NCBI GenBank assembly: GCA_964019695.1
Contig: OZ026520.1
Location: 93,907,824 to 93,971,823, forward strand
Length of the DNA: 64,000 bases
Reading direction: 5' to 3'
Source of the DNA: Loripinus fragilis
Taxonomy: Eukaryota > Mollusca > Bivalvia > Lucinida > Lucinidae
The position numbers and the translations under genes were made by a program. The stretch's first letter is position 1, and every line of letters starts with the position of its first letter. The notes below the pieces were generated by a model that made no database searches, was not told the DNA's origin, and saw only the letters and a list, made by a program, of their open reading frames with translations. Positions 53,401 to 64,000 of the stretch are shown one piece after another.

Positions 53401-53780
53401 TCTATATAGTTCCTACCCAGCAGTTGCTCTCCTCGGCCTTTATCATGTTCGGAGAGACGAGGTATATGTTAAACACTTCGCGTATGCCATGCTGCACACA
53501 TCGAAGATGTTCAATCTGATCAGGATGATTGACTATCCATCGAGCATTATGCTATGCGGTCAATGTAATTAAACTGTTTCTAAAATGTGAACAAAAACAT
53601 TTTAATAAGCATACTTTGTGTGAATGACCTATGTATGGTTGTGCTTATCAGCCTCTTTTTATTCGCATTCTTCACTCAACTCATTAATACAATGATTAAA
53701 CCGCCAATACTATTTTCGAAGGTCATCGTACTTCAAATTAAGCTCAATAGTTTCATTTATTAAAAGTTGATAAAGTATTC
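50400..53780. other. First part of ADAMTS-like intron 2, no exon recognised
   Basis: I looked for a continuation of the prodomain (acceptor followed by a phase-0 frame) and saw none. It contains homopolymer runs (G at 52137-52148, C at 52579-52594, G at 52988-53004), an inverted repeat at 50555-50645 ('ctgcttcaccgacctcgtat' with its complement) and the palindromic fragment at 50945-51010. Confidence 0.5.
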
Positions 53781-54099
53781 CTTCTTTAATCCCAGTATGT
53801 CAAAAATGACAGTTTATGAGACATAAGTATTCGAGTCGGAACAGACGGACATGTCGGTATGACATTCTCGCGACTTTGAAGACACACTATGATCATCAGC
53901 GTACGACAGTTGGCGGCGAAGCGAAAACGTACATTGCCGATTATAATATTAAGATAGAAGAGAATATAATCTCCCATTCGCATGGCATCTTTCGTGATAG
54001 CGGACATCAGCAAACAGTTAGATCCCGACGAGATGCCAGCATCTCGTCGGGGTCTGTACTGTTTGTTATCGTAAAAGTCATATGAAACAGCTGACACAA

Positions 54100-54800
54100 T
54101 TCAGAATATAACCACTTTTAATTTTTAATAGACTATTCCATCACCATAAAGCAATGCCAATCGGCGTTTGTATATACTTGGCATAAATGGGCGAAAACTG
54201 ATTTGTCCATTGGGTGGGTGCATAGAATAGGAACTGTTAATGTTCATTGTGAGAAATATTGCGATTTTTTTTCTTGAGAAGGCAAAGATCACTGGGTGGA
54301 AACGTACACAGGATATTGCTCCCAAATGAGCCGATGTTTACACTGAATTATGAAAAAAACACACAACGAAGGTAAGGAAATCTGGAATTTCTTCTATTTA
54401 ATTCTTTTTTCGGTACTTGGCGTGTGTCGATTTAGAATCACTATATGTATATTTAGCAAATTGTATGTATGATTTGGCATCAAACACTGAACTTGATAGT
54501 GAAAATCACAAAATGAAAGTCGTGCTCACACCAAAATTTAAACACCTATCCCCAAAAAGGAATAATATTGAACAAAGAAAGCAAACTATTAAAATTCTGA
54601 ATCGGCCAAATTTTTGCAATGACATTTGAATATCAATGCTGAAAATTTCAGCCTCGTATGTTGAAACTTGATGGAGATATGGCTCAAAACTAATGGTCAG
54701 TTAGTCTCGAAAAGGGTACTGGGGATTGGGAAAAGGTGTACTGGGTAATGCATATTGTCTAAATTTGGTGTACTGAGGATTGGCAGGTAGTTTTTAGCCA
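54100..54800 (+). repeat. Dispersed repeat (TCGGTACTTGGCGTGTGT), copy 1
   Basis: 'tttttcggtacttggcgtgt', 'aacactgaacttgatagtga' and 'aagggtactggggattggga' recur at 58954-59125 (same strand, partial) and 60500-60990 (reversed). It contains a short open frame (54417-54629), conserved among copies at protein level, that I do not recognise. Confidence 0.75.
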
Positions 54801-55172
54801 TTTTTAGCACCCTACTAATCAAAGTCAGTTTTAAGTACTATAGAATTGCTTGATTCCGTCCGTACGTCTCTCTGCCATTCTACCTTTCAGTCCTGACAAA
54901 CTAACAATTGACTTTACGCTCCTCTAAGACGCAGAACAGACTAAATGTTTGCTCTAATCTGCTGGTGTACTTTGGAAGCCTTATTTGGAAACATTGTGTT
55001 TCCAGATAATACTTATCTTTGGAGCAGTCTGGTTAGGATCCATAGTGTTTGCTTTGGCAATAAAAGCAGTTTGAAGTACATGTATATATACTGACCCACA
55101 CTTCCATTGCTAAATGTTTCAGGAGTTTAATTTTGTTACAAACTAGGTCTTGCCTAAATGATTGTATTAATA

Positions 55173-55746
55173 GACTTTTCGCTTACTGTAAAGGCGGCAA
55201 TTTAATATTCATATCTGGGCTAGGTTTGGCTATTTCATCTGCTAAGGAAGGGAAATCACCTTTTATTTATAGTTTGGTAAAGAGTTAATCAGCTTTTTGG
55301 GACACACAAGCAAGCGTGCATTTCATGAAAATCCTAACCGTATATACACTGAACTCACATTTATTAACCCTTAAAGCACGTAATCACAAAATGTATGTTT
55401 TTAACCATCCACTAAAATATTTGAAGCCTCACAGACAAACATTGTGGACCCAGATCAGACTGCTCCTGTAGGACCCAGATCATACTGCTTCTGTATGAGC
55501 AGTCTGATCTGTGCCCACAATGTTTGCCCCTATGCTTATGTTAAATAGACATTTTCAGATGCAGTTATTTTGCTGGCATTTTAAGGACTAAATAACGTGT
55601 TTTGCGTCTAAACTGAGGCAATGGCGCAATATGATAGTTACTTTTTAATAAAACCACGCCTAATTTTCAGCTTTTACCTATGTGTAAGGTTGACCAGTCC
55701 TTATTACGCATTCATGAGGTGCCGCCTTTACAGTAACTAAAAAGTC
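55173..55746. mobile_element. MITE with TTACTGTAAAGGCGGCA termini, carrying a nested MITE
   Basis: Left agacttttcgcttactgtaa with aggcggca; right, reversed, gactttttagttactgtaaa with ggcggca. The interior holds a copy of the TTAACCCTTAAAG element at 55370-55592. Confidence 0.75.
55370..55592. mobile_element. MITE of the TTAACCCTTAAAGCGCC family, nested
   Basis: 'ttaacccttaaagcacgtaa' to 'gctggcattttaaggactaa'; centre 'gacccagatcagactgctcc' duplicated once, with its complement 'gagcagtctgatctg'. Confidence 0.7.
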
Positions 55747-55937
55747 ACATAACACCGTTTAGAGGTTATGACAGACATTCAACCAATCCAGTTCTGATAG
55801 AAAAAAAATATTGATTGATAAAGTTCTACTTTCATTTTCATAAATATAAAGTGTTTTAATTTTTGATAAAATTATTTTACAATTGCTGACATAATATATG
55901 GAATATTTATGGTTCAGATTGATTTTGCGTTAGAAAA

Positions 55938-56062
55938 ATAGTGAGTATGATCAGGAAATACCACAATCACAAACTGCAGACAATCCCATGGCACTGCTAG
56001 AAGAGCCACACAACAATCACAAGACACAAGGAAGACAAACTAAGCAAAGCAACCAGCCCTCT
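55938..56062 (+). repeat. CCCACGGCACC dispersed repeat, copy
   Basis: 'gtgagtatgatcaggaaata', 'aatcacaaactgcagacaat', 'gaagacaaactaagcaaagc'; same order as 45878-46000. Confidence 0.7.
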
Positions 56063-58789
56063 CAAAATCAATTATCCTGGCTTATTTGATTTTATTTTTC
56101 ACATTAAATCCAGCCAAATTGGACATGCTTTAGATAAAAAATAGATGATGACTATAGGGGTAGGCATGAAGGTTGTCAAACGTGGACTGAAAAGTAATTT
56201 GACCATTAAAATTAGCAGTTCTTTTAATGTTGGTTACATATTTGATACAAAAAAACTTCTATGGTAGTTTATGTGCTTTAAGTTCAAGTATCTTCCTCTA
56301 AATCACCATGCTTCAATCAGTTTTTGTTTTCAGTAATATGCTTTATACTAATAAGGACACTATTCATCATATTTCGCATAAGTGAGCCTTCAAATGGCAG
56401 CAATTTATATCAACTAGTAGTTTAAACTCATATAGTGCTTTTATTACACTTATATGATAAATATAAAAGAAAGCAAAATATGTAACTGTAAAATAGGTTC
56501 AAATTTCTAGTCCTTTGCTTTCAATAAGAAAAATATATTGACATGTAAGAATAAGAAATACTTTGATATTATCACTTAAGAAGTTCCTATCTTACTATAG
56601 AAGCTCCTATTTATTAGGGTAACATAGTAAACTTTGATATTGCAGGGTAATCTCCTAACTGTGTGTGAGTTATGGAATATAATTTTGTGGTTTATATAAT
56701 GAGTTTGTAGCAAACTATAACGAACAAAGCTTCGGAGGTATTATGAAAGTCAATGGTCAAGTGATAACACTGTACTTAATACAGCTGTGGTATAATATAT
56801 TTGATATTTAGTAACGTGTACAACAGTTTTATCATAAATGTAGATTGCTTTGTTGCATACTGGCTGTTGGCTGCATTTATTAACATCTTTCAATGCAATG
56901 AGCATGTCGTTAAATAAGAATTAGATTAAACTTTGTATTTGCACAATAGATTTAGATACTATTATAGGGTAACAGAGTAACCATGGCTGTTACACAGTGA
57001 AGCCTATACTGCCAGAAGCTAACATGAGCCATTTTGCATCTTATATTCTAAAAACATTTGATGCAGTTTAACGATATCATATTGTACTGAATAACTACTT
57101 AATGGGGAGAGGGCTTCCATAAGCTTATTTTTTGAATGTTATGTATGTTACTATTTGCTCTATGGTTTCAAGATAAGCATGCCGCTTATGTATAATTTAC
57201 TGCTGGTATCCAATCTCATAACATGCCAGCTGAATATATTTGTTTTTACTCTGCATGTCTTTATTCCATGTTTTTTAGCCAAAAAATGTGTGTGTTATTA
57301 TTGTAAACTTATCAAGTCAAATGTCTACAAAAAATATTCTATAACAGCTAGGGAGCTGGTCTTAACAATTTTGGATATGTCATTTAGTTGTCTTTTTGAT
57401 AACACCAAAACATTGACCCTTTTGTCAGTAATAAGAAGAAACGACAGGCATAATTATTTCCCAGAAATAGGGTAGCAATGAAAAATGTCAAGTAACATAG
57501 TGGATAGCATAATTTTTTTTAAAAAAATAAGGTTTTGTTGCTAAATGGTTGGGCTATATAGAAACGTTAAACTTCAATTCATTTGAATGTCTCATAACAT
57601 TTTTGACATTTTAACAGTCCATGTAATTTGAATAAATTTTGGAGAGTAACGTACGTGACAGGTGTTACATGGCTTACGCGACACTTGTCTGAGGGGTAAC
57701 ATATTTCAAAAAACTTATAAGACATTCGGCTATATGAATAGCATAGTCTGCAAAATTACCCCTGGGAGAGTCAAAGCCATATGTATCCAAAGGCCTACAT
57801 TACTTTGTGGCTTATATAATGAGTTTGTAGTGAATCATAATGAACAATGCTTTGGAGGTCTTTTGGCAGCCAATGGTCAAGTGAAAGCACTGTTCTAAAT
57901 AGTAATATATTTTATTAAGTAACGTATATGACAATATTATCATAGCTGTAGATAATTTTGTTGCATACTGGTTGTTGGCTGCAAGTATTTAAGAGCTTTC
58001 GATTCAATTAGTATTTTGATGAATAAGAATTAGATTCAACTTCGTATTTGCACTATAGGATTAGAGATTTTTAAAAGGTAACAGAGTCAACGTGACTGTA
58101 ACAAAGTAAAGCCCTAACTGCCAGAACCTTATTTGAGCCATTTTGCATCTTATATTCTTCTAAACATTTAATATATCTTGAGAAAATTATAGTGTACAAA
58201 AAAAACTAAATGGGATGGTCCATGCACAGATATTTTTGGATGTTATATATGTTATTATTTGCATTATGTTTTCAAGATGAGCACGCTACTCAAGTATAAT
58301 TTACTGTTATTAATCTCTCTCATAACATGCCAGCTGAATATATTTGGGCTTTCTTTAAACTGCATGACTTAATCCATGTTTTTTAGCAAAAAATGTATTT
58401 ATTATTATTGAAAATTAAAACACTGGTAGCCATTTTCAAATGCCTACAAAAGATATTTTGTAAAGAAAAAGCTGGTCTTTGGAGTTTGGATAGTTCAGTT
58501 TATCGTCTTTGTGGCAGCATCAAACACCAGACCCAATGACCAATAATAAACATTTCAGAAGAAATGACAGCCACAATAATTTCCAAGAAATAGGGTAGTA
58601 ATGCAAAATGTCACATCCGTAAAATAGTGGACTGTATAATTTTGTTTTAAATAAAAAAGTTTTGTTGTTTATGATTGGGCTATATGAAAATTTAAAACTT
58701 TAACTCATTTATATGCCTTTAATAACATTTTGACTTTTGTACATTTCATGTCATTTTAACGATTTTTGATAGGTAACATGTGTAACAGA

Positions 58790-58950
58790 GGGAGCGCAGT
58801 GGTTCAGTGGTAGAGTGCTTGACTCAAGACTGAGGGGCCATGGGTTTGAGCCTCACCAGCGTCACTGCATTGTATCCTTCAGCAAGAACATTAATCCTAA
58901 CTAAGTACTGGTTCAACCAAGGAAGACCCGTCCCTATATAACTGAAAGAC
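58790..58950 (+). mobile_element. tRNA-derived SINE (GGGAGCGCAGTGG family), tail truncated
   Basis: gggagcgcagtggttcagtg (A-box), 'gggtttgagcctcac' (B-box), 'gtactggttcaaccaaggaa', 'ctatataactgaaag'; then it joins the TCGGTACTTGGCG repeat at 58954 instead of the usual tail. Confidence 0.8.
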
Positions 58951-58953
58951 ATG

Positions 58954-59125
58954 CTGGAATTTCTACTATTTAATTCTTTTTTCGGTACTTGGCGTGTGTT
59001 GATTTAGAATCACTATATGTATATTTAGCAAATTGTATGCATGATTTGGCATCAAACACTGAACTTGATAGTGAAAATCACAAAATAAAAGTCATGCTCA
59101 AACCAAAATTTAGATGGGATGATAA
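58954..59125 (+). repeat. Dispersed repeat (TCGGTACTTGGCGTGTGT), copy 2
   Basis: Nearly identical to 54388-54545, beginning 'ggaatttctactatttaatt'. Fused to the SINE on its left, and inserted with it in the tandem duplication. Confidence 0.75.
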
Positions 59126-59435
59126 GAATCAAAACAAACAAAACAAACATGTGCAGCAGGATGTTACAGGCTTACGTGACAGTTGCCAGATGGCTAACAT
59201 GTTTCAAAAACAAAACTTGTAACATATTAGGCTTTATGGTAATCATAGTCTACAAAATTCAGCCTGTGGGAGGGTGGGGCTACACCATATCTATCTCAGG
59301 GCCTAACGGCTGTAGCATCAAACCATATCACAATCTGTTGCATATGCCTATTAAGTCATCCCTTAAAACACATGCACGGCCATCAAGTGAAACCAGACGC
59401 CTTAATTTCAGCAAGCAGGAAAGCCTCAATCAAGA

Positions 59436-59629
59436 GCGCAGTGGCTCAGCGGTAGAGTGCTTGACTCGAGACAGAGGGGCCACAGGTCCAAGTTTCACAG
59501 GCGTCACTGCGTTGTGTCCTTGAACAAGAACATAATTCCTACCTTAGTACTGGTTCAACCAGGAAGACCTGTCCCTATATAACTAAAATATTGTTGATGG
59601 GATGTAAAGAATCAAATCAAACAAACAAA
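59436..59629 (+). mobile_element. tRNA-derived SINE (GGGAGCGCAGTGG family) with target-site duplication
   Basis: tcaatcaaga is duplicated at 59426-59435 and 59630-59639. Head gcgcagtggctcagcggtag; body 'gtactggttcaaccaggaag'; full tail 'gaatcaaatcaaacaaacaa'. The first few head bases are lost. Confidence 0.88.
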
Positions 59630-60499
59630 TCAATCAAGATTGTACACTTCTGCAAGCTCCCCAGAGCCATCCTTGTTTGCATACCAGCATTTCGGATTTT
59701 AGAGGCTATATTGGCCCACCGCAAAAAATAACATCCTGACTTTGTTGCATGCCCACAACATAGGTGCAGACAATCTTGTGAATGCGCACAAACTAATCAA
59801 CACCTTTGATGTTCAATCTCTGGAAAGTCAATATACTAGTCTCTGAAGCCAAACAGACTTGCCTGATTACTTACCTTGAAGATAGGCTTTCTCGCGTCGC
59901 AATTATTATCTAGGTCATGCATGAATTCGCTAAATTAATCCCTTAACAATACATGTACAAGCGCAGCTATCCACTGAGATCAGACCCATAACTTTCGACC
60001 CATGCATTAATTCAAAGCCTTTTTATGTTTGCAAACAGCAAATATATGGAAGAAATTGTACATTTTTTAGCTTTGACAGGTTCTTCAACGCTCTTATAGC
60101 TGTAAACGTGTATGGCTTTTGGACGCTGTATCATATGTACATGTATAAAGCTCATCTTATGTGACCTAGTGTATATTTTCGTAAATTCATCCCTTAAAAT
60201 ACATGCGCAGCCAGCCAGGGGTACCAGACGCCTAAATTTATGCTTGTGTGTCCGTCCAAAATTGTAATTTGTATGTGCATGCAGCAAATAATCTGAAAAA
60301 AGTAATGTCTTTGCACAGAGTCAGCTGAGCCTCCATTGCATGCGCTTGTGCATATAAACAACTAGTACCATAAGATTTAGTGATAAATTGTGGCTGACAG
60401 GGGTTCAGATTCGGTAAGGGATATAATTGGAACAACATCCCATATTGGCATATCATGAAGAGCTCCAATTAGCAACCAAACTCTGTTTTATCCTTTAAT

Positions 60500-60990
60500 C
60501 TTCAATTCAATACCCAGTACACTAAAAAACAATACTCCCGTACACTAAAACTGAGATTTCCCAATCCCCAGTACCCTTTTCGGGACTAACTGACCATCAG
60601 TTTTGAGCCATATCTCCGTCAAGTTTCAACCTACGAGGCTGAAATTTTCAGTATTGATATTTAAATGCCATTGCAAAAAAATGGCCGATTCAGAATTTTA
60701 ATAGTTTGCTTTCTTGGTTCAACATTATTCCTTTTTGGGGATAGGTGTCTAAATTTTGGTATGAGCACGACTTTCATTTTGTGATTTTCACTATCAAGTT
60801 CAGTGTTTGATGCCAAATCATGCATACAATTTGCTAAATATACATATAGCGATTCTAAATTGGTACACGCCAAGTACCGAAAAAAGAATTAAATAGGAGA
60901 AATTCCTGATTTCCTTACCTTCGTTGTGTGTTTTTTTTTCCTAATTCAGTGTAAACATCGGCTCATTTTGGAGCAATATCCTGTGTACGT
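60500..60990 (-). repeat. Dispersed repeat (TCGGTACTTGGCGTGTGT), reversed copy 3
   Basis: 'cccaatccccagtacccttt', 'atcaagttcagtgtttgatg' and 'gccaagtaccgaaaaaagaa' are the reverse of 54380-54780. The short open frame 60661-60873 matches that of copy 1 at protein level. Confidence 0.75.
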
Positions 60991-61648
60991 TTCCACCCAG
61001 TGAAGATAATGAGTCGGATAGTCGTTTATCATCTTCGCAACTGGACCGAGGCGAATTTCATTTACTACGTACTCATATGGTTTCATTGATAAATAATGGC
61101 AAAACAGTTTCACTCATAGTCATCATATGGGAAAATAAAGTTCATTGCACATGCATATATATTGAAGCCTCTGCTCGGCTTCGTCACCCGCAAAGGTTAA
61201 CCAAAGTCTACACTTAGCGACTTGTTGCGGTTAAATGGCAAACTCTTTAATAGTGTCTAAACTGCTGTGGTTAGTTTGTGGCTTTGGTATATAAGCGGTG
61301 GTTATTCTGTGACCTAAAGTACATCACACAGGTGTCTACATTGTTTATAGGAACCAAAAGTGAATGAAAATGGGGGAAAAGGTTAGTTAGATTAGCGCTT
61401 AACTCTTTGCATGATGGGAGCTTTTTCGTAATTCTGGGTCCAAACTGACTGTCAAGGTTAACAACCGATGGCTTTGTTGTCACTAGAAAATAAAGAAATG
61501 ACAATGCTTACTGTACCATCAGATCTAACACGTGCACACACAGTTGTAATGAGCACATTGAATAGATGGTTCAATGGATCTTGAATCTCATCTATGTACT
61601 ACAAGCTAATACATACAACAAAAAGTAAGTGAACACACAGAGACACAC

Positions 61649-61649
<1 letters not shown>

Positions 61650-61696
<47 letters not shown>
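61650..61696. repeat. (GA)n microsatellite
   Basis: About 23 GA repeats. Confidence 0.95.
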
Positions 61697-61698
<2 letters not shown>

Positions 61699-61884
61699 TA
61701 CATTAGAACACATACAAGCTAAACAACACACGTAAAAGTAATGAAAGCAACAAACTCTCTCTTCCTCAGCGAGAATGCTGCGAGATAATTGCAAAACTAA
61801 ACAAAGACACAAAGAATTATATCACAAAACCAGGGCTAAACACCCGAACACATAATGGGGCCAACAACAATGAACTTACAGCAA

Positions 61885-62068
61885 CCAGGCCTCCAGATAT
61901 CCAAAAATTTGGGACGTAAAATTGTTAATATTCTCTTACCCATCAGTTTAAACATTTGTTTTGGATGCTCAAAAGAACGGTCTCGCCGAGACGGGTTTTT
62001 TGAGTACCGACAGCATATGTTTAGGTTGAAGAATAAGAAAGTTATGCACTCTTATCTGGAGGCCTGTA
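61885..62068. mobile_element. Palindromic MITE (GTCTCAATGAGAC family), reversed
   Basis: aggcctccagatatccaaaa to 'actcttatctggaggcctg'; centre 'ggtctcgccgagacggg'. Confidence 0.8.
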
Positions 62069-62234
62069 GTCTGCTGCAACATAACCACCACCTTTACTTA
62101 GAACGGACAACAGTAGCAGCCACCGGGAGAGAGGTGGCTTAGATATATATTACACCGGCCAAGTAAGCTTTATGACACCCAAGGTGTCACCAGATTTTAA
62201 AAGCAGTCCAAACCAAACGTGTATGCGGTGTGCA

Positions 62235-62335
62235 GGTATGAGGGGGGTGTCTGTACCAGAGTTTCGCCACTTGTGATTTTCCAGGGGGTGGGGGTCCGGA
62301 GGTGCCCCCCTCTGGATCCGCCCATGATGCAACTT
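62235..62335. mobile_element. Fragment of the GCGGATCC MITE
   Basis: 'cttgtgattttccagggggt' and 'ccctctggatccgcccatg' match the right half of 43720-44036. Confidence 0.65.
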
Positions 62336-62339
62336 GCAT

Positions 62340-64000
62340 TGCAAGTACAGCTGGCACCCAAGATTGGATAAAGTAACCCATTAACTAACTCAAGCAAAGG
62401 GGTATTTTAGTCCTAGCACCCAAGTTGACTAAGTAGCCAAAAAGATCTTGACGCACTAAGCTTTAAATGTAGCCCATTCATTTACTCAACCAAAGACGCA
62501 AATAACCAAATATATATGGCACCCAACTTGATCTGGGTAGCCCAAAACTTATGAACACTATATCATTCTTTTCATAACATGTCATCATTGTAACCTCTGA
62601 CTGGTAGAATTGAACCAAAGTACTTTGAAAGTAACCCATTAACTCACCACTGAACTAGATTCTACTTTATTAAACATTTTCTATATGTTGCAGTAACGTT
62701 GACACCGTTTAAGTCTAATTAGCTACTTGACACAAAATAAAATTGACACTAAAACTGAAATGATATGATAACAGTTGTTTATCGTTTATATTATTCATTT
62801 ATCACATGGTGTTGCTTTTGCATCGTCAGCGTAAAGTGCTAGCAACAAACTGTTAATGCAATCAGGATTATTCAATGCTGAATTAGGGATATTATAATAG
62901 GTTCTCTGATTTATATTGGGTCTGTCTAACTAACCAAACGATATGTACCAAACTATCTCTATGTCTCTATTCTATTTGTTTGAGTCTGCAATGAATGACC
63001 ATATATGGGGTATTGACCATATATACTTCAAATTGTGAATATTTAATGGAGAAACTGTAAGTTTAAAGAATTAAGGATTTTTGAAATTTGAACTTTCACC
63101 CGTGTTAATGCATACGTCCATAAAGGGGGAGTCAGTGGGCTCTCAAAACTATGGTCTTGCTGCAAATGGAATCCATATGAATCATATAAATTAAGACTTG
63201 TATAGTGTACTGCAATGGATTTAAACATGTTCAAAAGAAGAGCTGCCAAGCATAAACCTATTGCCTGCGAGTCAGTGGCAACTTTTGTCCCCTCACGACA
63301 ACCTTTGCATAGGACCCACATGATCAACATCTGGGTCCAAAGTGTTTGACATTCTGGTGGTATTCCTGGAAGGTTAATTTTGAAAAAAATATCGACATAC
63401 ACCAAAAAGCATGCACAATTACCCAGCATGCAAAACGTTAATTTTGATTCGATCGGAGGAATCTGATGTTTTACAGAAGCTCATTGATACCTAAGTCGAG
63501 ACGCATGCAACAGAATATATCGTTCCATGTCATGAGAAAATCTGCTTTTATGTTTACAAACGCGCAGACCAATCAGCCTGCGCGCCACATAATCTGGTCA
63601 GTGTCATTTTTGCTTGATGCGAATGTAGTGTATTGCAAATGGTTGTTGAATCCATAATTTCAATATTATAGCTAGTCTCTGTAGCTGAGCAGGTGTATTT
63701 GAGTCTAACATGGTAGCATTTTTTCTCGTGATATGGTTTCTATATCGTTCTACAGAACACCCATCTAGATAAGATAAACATTCAAACCAATGCATTACAA
63801 AATGGAACTAAAACTCAAGCTCAACTATGGTACCAATCTCATATTCATAAGAGTCTTGCTTTAAACATACATGCTTAATATTATCCAGTGCTTCCGAACC
63901 ATAATCTTTTCCCTTCTTTGTACAGTGTGGCTGCAGCAAATGCTCTGGTGAGGCATCGTGCGCGAATGTTCAGGTGCGATATATACCAAACTCTCTCTAT
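62340..64000. other. Right-edge region, repeats only
   Basis: Contains an old fragment of the CATGGGTGAAAG MITE (62855-63110, ending 'gaactttcacccgtg'), the GATAATCTTTGCAAAC repeat (about 63280-63440) and the GTAGCTGAGCAGG repeat (63540-63720). No exon of the protease gene was recognised. Confidence 0.5.

Larger units (their letters stand above)
56685..59300. repeat. ~1.1-kb tandem duplication (units from ~56690 and ~57808)
   Basis: Unit 1 (56690 to about 57805) and unit 2 (57808 to about 59300) share, in order, 'tataatgagtttgtag', 'gttgcatactgg', 'aagaattagatt', 'gagccattttgcatcttata', 'ataacatgccagctgaatat' and 'gttgggctatat', at an estimated 80% identity by eye. Unit 2 is split by a SINE head and a piece of the TCGGTACTTGGCG repeat at about 58788-59150. 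No gene recognised. Confidence 0.8.

Noticed and set aside
57155..57475. 106-codon plus frame
   Set aside because: Lies in the tandem duplication; the corresponding part of the second unit is broken by stops, so it is not conserved as protein.
58795..58870. Possible functional tRNA gene at the SINE head (A- and B-box present)
   Set aside because: The sequence continues into the SINE body shared by all copies and the acceptor stem does not pair convincingly; it is a SINE, not a tRNA gene.

Overview
This window is eukaryotic, intron-rich, AT-rich DNA from an invertebrate, most likely a bivalve mollusc. The mollusc call is inference: it rests on the dense carpet of short DNA transposons, tRNA-derived SINEs and minisatellite-bearing elements, and on dispersed repeats that look like those I associate with heterodont or dreissenid genomes. 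I could not test it by search. No bacterial gene organisation is present.

The left half (about 5.2 to 35.5 kb) holds one gene on the minus strand that can be reconstructed exon by exon: a BRPF1/peregrin-type chromatin reader, the scaffold subunit of MOZ/MORF acetyltransferase complexes. Eleven coding exons (3,382 coding bases, about 1,127 residues) join with consistent phases and GT/AG borders. They encode an N-terminal C2H2 finger, an EPC-like acidic motif, the PHD-Zn knuckle-PHD module, a bromodomain and serine/proline/arginine-rich linkers. The C-terminal PWWP domain was not found and presumably lies beyond base 1.

The right half contains the first two coding exons (49183-49273 and 49880-50220, plus strand) of a secreted metalloprotease precursor with an ADAMTS-type prodomain. 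It is arranged head to head with the BRPF gene. Its catalytic exons were not found before the window ends.

Everything else is introns and intergenic DNA full of mobile elements: a 5'-truncated LINE with a perfect target-site duplication; at least five SINE insertions with target-site duplications; several MITE families, often nested; a Mutator-like foldback element with a 9-bp duplication; a mariner-type element inserted in a palindromic MITE; a decayed hAT/BED transposase relic; a 1.1-kb tandem duplication; and long microsatellites, including 38 copies of ACCAT.

The most unusual structure is inside the BRPF gene. The 3' splice site and first 13 codons of the second bromodomain exon occur 12 times in tandem (about 16.29-17.24 kb), in 72- or 93-base units that are all multiples of three and all open in the bromodomain frame. 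A second exon (5229-5798) has its 5' part and acceptor copied three more times upstream. The gene therefore carries two independent arrays of duplicated acceptors that could diversify the protein or be splicing decoys.
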